Below, piece by piece: positions 62,501 to 64,000 of a stretch of 64,000 bases of DNA. The position numbers and the translations under genes were made by a program. Source of the stretch: Dicaeum eximium (Eukaryota > Chordata > Aves > Passeriformes > Dicaeidae); assembly GCA_013396995.1 (NCBI GenBank), contig VWZP01010273.1:1209003-1273002 (forward strand). The letters are read 5' to 3'. The notes beneath the pieces were generated by a model that was given only the letters and a program-made list of their open reading frames with translations, was not told the origin of the DNA and did no database searches. Each line of letters starts with the position of its first letter. The stretch's first letter is position 1.

Positions 62501-63065
62501 GTGTCCAAACTACAGACTGTTTGCTTGGTTATCTCTTGAAGTGGTTGCAGTCTCTACTGGACTGCACAATATTTCTTTCTGCATTTGCTTGAGAACAGCA
62601 GAATATATTCATGTCTCAGGCATTGGGAGGCTGTTATTTCCTTTTGTTATTTTTGAGAAAATGTTGAAGACTGCTACTAAAAAAAAATCCAAAATAAAAC
62701 CAGATTGCATCTCTACATCTAAAAGTGAAATAGTACCTTAAAATTCTACTTCTGCAAATTGCTGATTTTAGACAGTGTTAGCTGTAGTGGCACATGACGG
62801 CTTTTTCTGGTTTGTAGAGTCCAATACACATCATTGTGAAATGTAAGGATATTTAGTTTTACTATTTTGCTTTATTTTTCTTACTAGATTATGTTATTTA
62901 TACAGCATTTATTTTCTTTTGGACTACTTCTGCACCTATTATGTCTTTCTACAGGGAATAGAAGACCACAACCTTTTAGCAGGACATCTCGCAATGTTTA
63001 CTAGTGATTTTAATCTGGCTCAGGATTTGTATCTGGCATCCTCCTCTCCTGTTGCTGCTCTTGAG
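47593..63065 (+). CDS. WDR19: WDR19 / IFT144, IFT-A subunit (5' 19 coding exons; continues beyond window)
   Basis: A core subunit of the intraflagellar transport A complex, which drives retrograde transport in cilia and entry of membrane cargo. Human mutations cause skeletal ciliopathies, nephronophthisis and retinal degeneration. Exons: 47593-47598, 49067-49158, 49243-49308, 50834-50959, 52248-52363, 52834-52949, 53288-53368, 53722-53834, 55080-55253, 56443-56513, 57002-57174, 57273-57387, 58111-58217, 58629-58751, 60039-60188, 60655-60802, 61422-61626, 62195-62354 and 62955-63065. They join in one open frame of 2253 nt (751 codons), just over half of the ~1342-aa human protein. This part covers the N-terminal WD40 propellers (~1-630) and the start of the helical TPR-like region. 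Identity is clear from matches such as [51 protein letters not shown] and YNGELTCQTQSGK. Start context is ccgcgATGa with G at -3. Confidence 0.96.
47800..48215 (-). mobile_element. CR1 LINE 3' region fragment
   Basis: Reverse-complement CR1: agggacgtcttgcactagc, ccatccagcctggccttgta, taactaatctaaaccgactc, ccttctcttctccaggctga, gtgaccctcctctggact. It belongs to a different CR1 subfamily from the 27207, 36290 and 63183 copies. It lies in WDR19 intron 1 right at the edge of the CpG island and keeps many CpG dinucleotides. Confidence 0.9.
49067..49158 (+). CDS. WDR19: WDR19 coding exon 2
   Basis: Residues 3-33, QVFCLYEKAWSGSPVQFAWQ then KTLGNFLAVVG; first WD40 strand. The acceptor is tttccccag|c; the donor is tagg|gtaaga, phase 2. 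The following intron is only 84 nt. Confidence 0.92.
49243..49308 (+). CDS. WDR19: WDR19 coding exon 3
   Basis: Residues 33-55, [20 protein letters not shown] PG; end of the first WD blade. The acceptor is ttttttag|a; the donor is ccagg|gtaggt. Confidence 0.92.
50834..50959 (+). CDS. WDR19: WDR19 coding exon 4
   Basis: Residues 55-97, [20 protein letters not shown] then SSTIFLWDAITNKTSQVDSG; a complete WD blade. The acceptor is tcttcag|t; the donor is atgag|gtaaga. Confidence 0.95.
51057..51160. repeat. AT-rich (TA)n tract with repeated atacactaatt motifs
   Basis: About 100 bp of TA repeats interspersed with near-identical atacactaattatatat units, in WDR19 intron 4. Likely unstable and hairpin-forming. 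Confidence 0.85.
52248..52363 (+). CDS. WDR19: WDR19 coding exon 5
   Basis: Residues 97-136, DTMSFLLWSRVGTLLAVGTT then KGNLLIYNRQTSRKISVL. The acceptor is gttttag|g; the donor is cttg|gtatgg, phase 1. Confidence 0.95.
52531..52565. repeat. (TA)n(CA)n microsatellite
   Basis: A short TA run followed by six CA units and then TA again, in WDR19 intron 5. Confidence 0.8.
52834..52949 (+). CDS. WDR19: WDR19 coding exon 6
   Basis: Residues 136-174, [20 protein letters not shown] then GGEDKMITISNQEGDTIRQ; a strongly conserved WD blade. The acceptor is tttttcag|g; the donor is gacag|gtagta, phase 0. Confidence 0.96.
53288..53368 (+). CDS. WDR19: WDR19 coding exon 7
   Basis: Residues 175-201, TSVSSDPSDMQFSVMKTDER then VSTREST. 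The least conserved exon here against the remembered human sequence, as expected for an inter-blade loop. Both boundaries are phase 0 (cttgcag|a, agcaca|gtaaga). Confidence 0.88.
53722..53834 (+). CDS. WDR19: WDR19 coding exon 8
   Basis: Residues 202-239, VSVVVGKKTLFLFNLNDPDN then PIDLKFQQPYGSIVSYK. The acceptor is ttggcag|g; the donor is aaatg|gtgagc, splitting the Trp codon. Confidence 0.94.
55080..55253 (+). CDS. WDR19: WDR19 coding exon 9
   Basis: Residues 239-297, YGDGYIMIGFSQGCFVVIST through NHKDNLSSIAISQSLNKAAS. The acceptor is gtaacag|g; the donor is aattg|gtaagt. Confidence 0.95.
56443..56513 (+). CDS. WDR19: WDR19 coding exon 10
   Basis: Residues 297-321, IKIHDLTDMREMYAIINLDD ENK. 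A short 71-nt exon; the acceptor is tgttttag|c and the donor is aaag|gtatgt, phase 1. Confidence 0.94.
56697..56778 (+). mobile_element. CR1 LINE 3' terminal fragment
   Basis: Contains the CR1 end block ctagatggcctttaaggtcc, cttccaactcaaaccatc and the terminal ctgtgattctgtg repeat. It is a severely 5'-truncated insertion in WDR19 intron 10. Confidence 0.88.
57002..57174 (+). CDS. WDR19: WDR19 coding exon 11
   Basis: Residues 321-378, GADQMAWTDDGQLLAVSTRR, then [20 protein letters not shown] and VTVANHVES. The donor is gagagc|gtatga, phase 0; the 98-nt intron that follows is among the shortest in the gene. Confidence 0.95.
57273..57387 (+). CDS. WDR19: WDR19 coding exon 12
   Basis: Residues 379-417, ELPVTVSVEVEPSFIAIGVY then HLAVGMNNRAWFYALGEN. 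The acceptor is cttacag|g; the donor is aata|gtaagc, phase 1. This is the start of the second propeller region. Confidence 0.95.
58111..58217 (+). CDS. WDR19: WDR19 coding exon 13
   Basis: Residues 417-452, NVRKLKDVEYLGTVASMHLN then SDYAAALFEGKVQLHM. The acceptor is tcctttag|a; the donor is atatg|gtaaga, phase 0. Confidence 0.95.
58629..58751 (+). CDS. WDR19: WDR19 coding exon 14
   Basis: Residues 453-493, IESEGLGAQEERETRLFPAD then KYRILCHALTSDFLIYGTD. The acceptor is tatttag|a; the donor is agat|gtgagt, phase 0. Confidence 0.95.
60039..60188 (+). CDS. WDR19: WDR19 coding exon 15
   Basis: Residues 494-543, AGVICYFFIEDWQYVNEYRH then FPDPSGTRMAFIDDKSDGFV. The acceptor is cttgttag|g; the donor is tgtcca|gtaagt, phase 0. 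Confidence 0.95.
60655..60802 (+). CDS. WDR19: WDR19 coding exon 16
   Basis: Residues 544-593, VNDRIYEIPDFSPTIKGILW then ENWPMDKGVFVAFDDDKVYT. The acceptor is tatgtag|g; the donor is caag|gtacaa, phase 1. Confidence 0.95.
61422..61626 (+). CDS. WDR19: WDR19 coding exon 17
   Basis: Residues 593-661, SKIILAGGTEVPYSHKPLLL, YNGELTCQTQSGKTNNIYLS, then LTQTLMLKR. The last propeller strands before the helical region. The acceptor is gaatctag|g; the donor is aaaag|gtacat. Confidence 0.95.
62195..62354 (+). CDS. WDR19: WDR19 coding exon 18 (start of helical region)
   Basis: Residues 661-714, FSEAWEVCRLLNDQSCWNEL then ACLYHMEVDFAIRVYR. Paired helices of the TPR-like solenoid that contacts other IFT-A subunits. 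The acceptor is cctctctag|g; the donor is gtaaag|gtaaaa, phase 0. Confidence 0.95.
62955..63065 (+). CDS. WDR19: WDR19 coding exon 19 (last in window)
   Basis: Residues 715-751, GIEDHNLLAGHLAMFTSDFN then LAQDLYLASSSPVAALE. The acceptor is ttctacag|g; the donor is cttgag|gtatta, phase 0. The remaining ~590 residues lie beyond the right edge. Confidence 0.95.
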
Positions 63066-63182
63066 GTATTAATTTAGGATGTGTATATTTTCTGCTGGTT
63101 TTGTTTCCAGGTTAACGCTGGAATATTTTACCTTATGATAATGTTGTCCTTTTATGGTTTTGATCTTGCCATTGTGTGACTG

Positions 63183-64000
63183 GAATCGTAGACTACCCTG
63201 AATTGGAAGGGAACCACAAGGATCACTGAGTCCAACTCCTGGCCCTGCACAGGACAACCCCAAGAGTCACACCATGTGCCTGAGAGCATTGTCCAAATGC
63301 TTCTGGAACTCTGTCAGGCTTGGTGCTGTGACTACTGCCCTGGGGGAGCCTGTTCTAGTGCCCAAACACCCTCTGGGTAAAGAACCTTTTCTTGAATGAT
63401 ATCCAATGTAAAACTGCCCTGACACAGCTTCAGGCCATTCCTTTGGGTCCTGTGTCTGGGCACCACAGAGAAGAGATCAGTGTCTGCCCCTCTTCTTCCC
63501 CTCACAAGGAAGTTGTAGATTGTGGCGAGGTCTCCCCTCAGTCTCCTCCAGGCTGAACAGACCAAGTAACCTCAGCCACTTCTCATATGGCTTCCCCTCA
63601 AGGCCCTTCACCATCTTTGTTGGCCACCTTTGGACACTGTCTAATAGCTTTAGATCCTTCTTACTCTATGGTACCCAAAACTGCACACAGTATTCAAGAT
63701 GAGGCTGGGCTGCACCAGCGCAGAGCAGAGTGGGACAGGCCCCTCTCTTGCCCAGCTGGCCATGCTGTGCCTGATGCCCCCCAGGACAGGGTTGGCCCTC
63801 CTGGCTGTCAGGGCACTGCTGACTTATGTTCAACTGTTCATGGACCAGGACTCCCAGGTCCCTTTCCAGCATCTCATTCCCTAGTTGGTCTGTACATCCA
63901 GGGTTGCTCTGTCCCAGGTGCAGAGTCCAGCACTACCCCTTGTTAAACTTCATACAGTTGGTGAGTGCCCAGCCCTCTAAGTTAGCAAGGTTTCTCTGCA
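63183..64000 (-). mobile_element. CR1 LINE copy running off the window
   Basis: Reverse-complement CR1. It begins at its 3' end (gaatcgtagactaccctgaa, ttggaagggaaccacaagga), then the gtcaggcttggtgctgtgac block, the cttcaggccattcctttggg block, and the C-terminal part of the reverse-transcriptase ORF2 on the minus strand (LEYCVQFWVP in 63666-63872). Frames are interrupted by stops and indels, so the copy is inactive. It is the longest CR1 here and lies in the WDR19 intron after coding exon 19. Confidence 0.93.

Noticed and set aside
63587..63946. 119-codon plus-strand frame at the right edge
   Set aside because: Antisense shadow of the minus-strand CR1 copy.

Overview
This window looks like a piece of an avian nuclear genome. 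It is AT-rich and carries spliced vertebrate genes, GC-rich CpG-island promoters, and several copies of the bird/reptile LINE CR1 with its typical 3' end. No bacterial or viral gene organisation is seen. The two genes, KLHL5 then WDR19, lie head-to-tail on the + strand. They are neighbours in the same order on human 4p14, so this is a conserved syntenic block. I assigned both by comparing conceptual translations with remembered human orthologues; no search was run.

Layout. 1-2230: AT-rich non-coding DNA with no recognisable gene. 2240-3150: a possible TATA/first-exon segment followed by a strong CpG island, the probable KLHL5 promoter. 3200-15715: probable 5' intron, containing a perfect 17-bp hairpin. 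15716-45874: KLHL5, 11 coding exons giving 707 aa (N-terminal region, BTB, BACK, six Kelch repeats), followed by a 3'UTR with poly(A) signals at 45954 and 46312. 47400-47800: second CpG island, the WDR19 promoter, with an RFX X-box-like site, a palindromic NRF1 site and a start-overlapping uORF. 47593-63065: the first 19 coding exons of WDR19 (IFT144), 751 codons in one continuous frame. The gene runs off the right edge; the human protein is about 1342 aa. The last ~800 bp are a CR1 copy in the following intron.

The genes have separate roles. KLHL5 is a BTB-Kelch protein, a family that acts as CUL3 ubiquitin-ligase substrate adaptors and actin binders. WDR19 is a core subunit of the IFT-A retrograde ciliary transport complex. 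All exon junctions given keep the frame and use GT...AG introns. I see no novel gene system. The items most worth a second look are regulatory or structural: the ciliary promoter motifs, the NAGNAG acceptor, the upstream hydrophobic extension of KLHL5, the perfect hairpin, and a CR1 copy that has kept its CpGs beside the WDR19 island.
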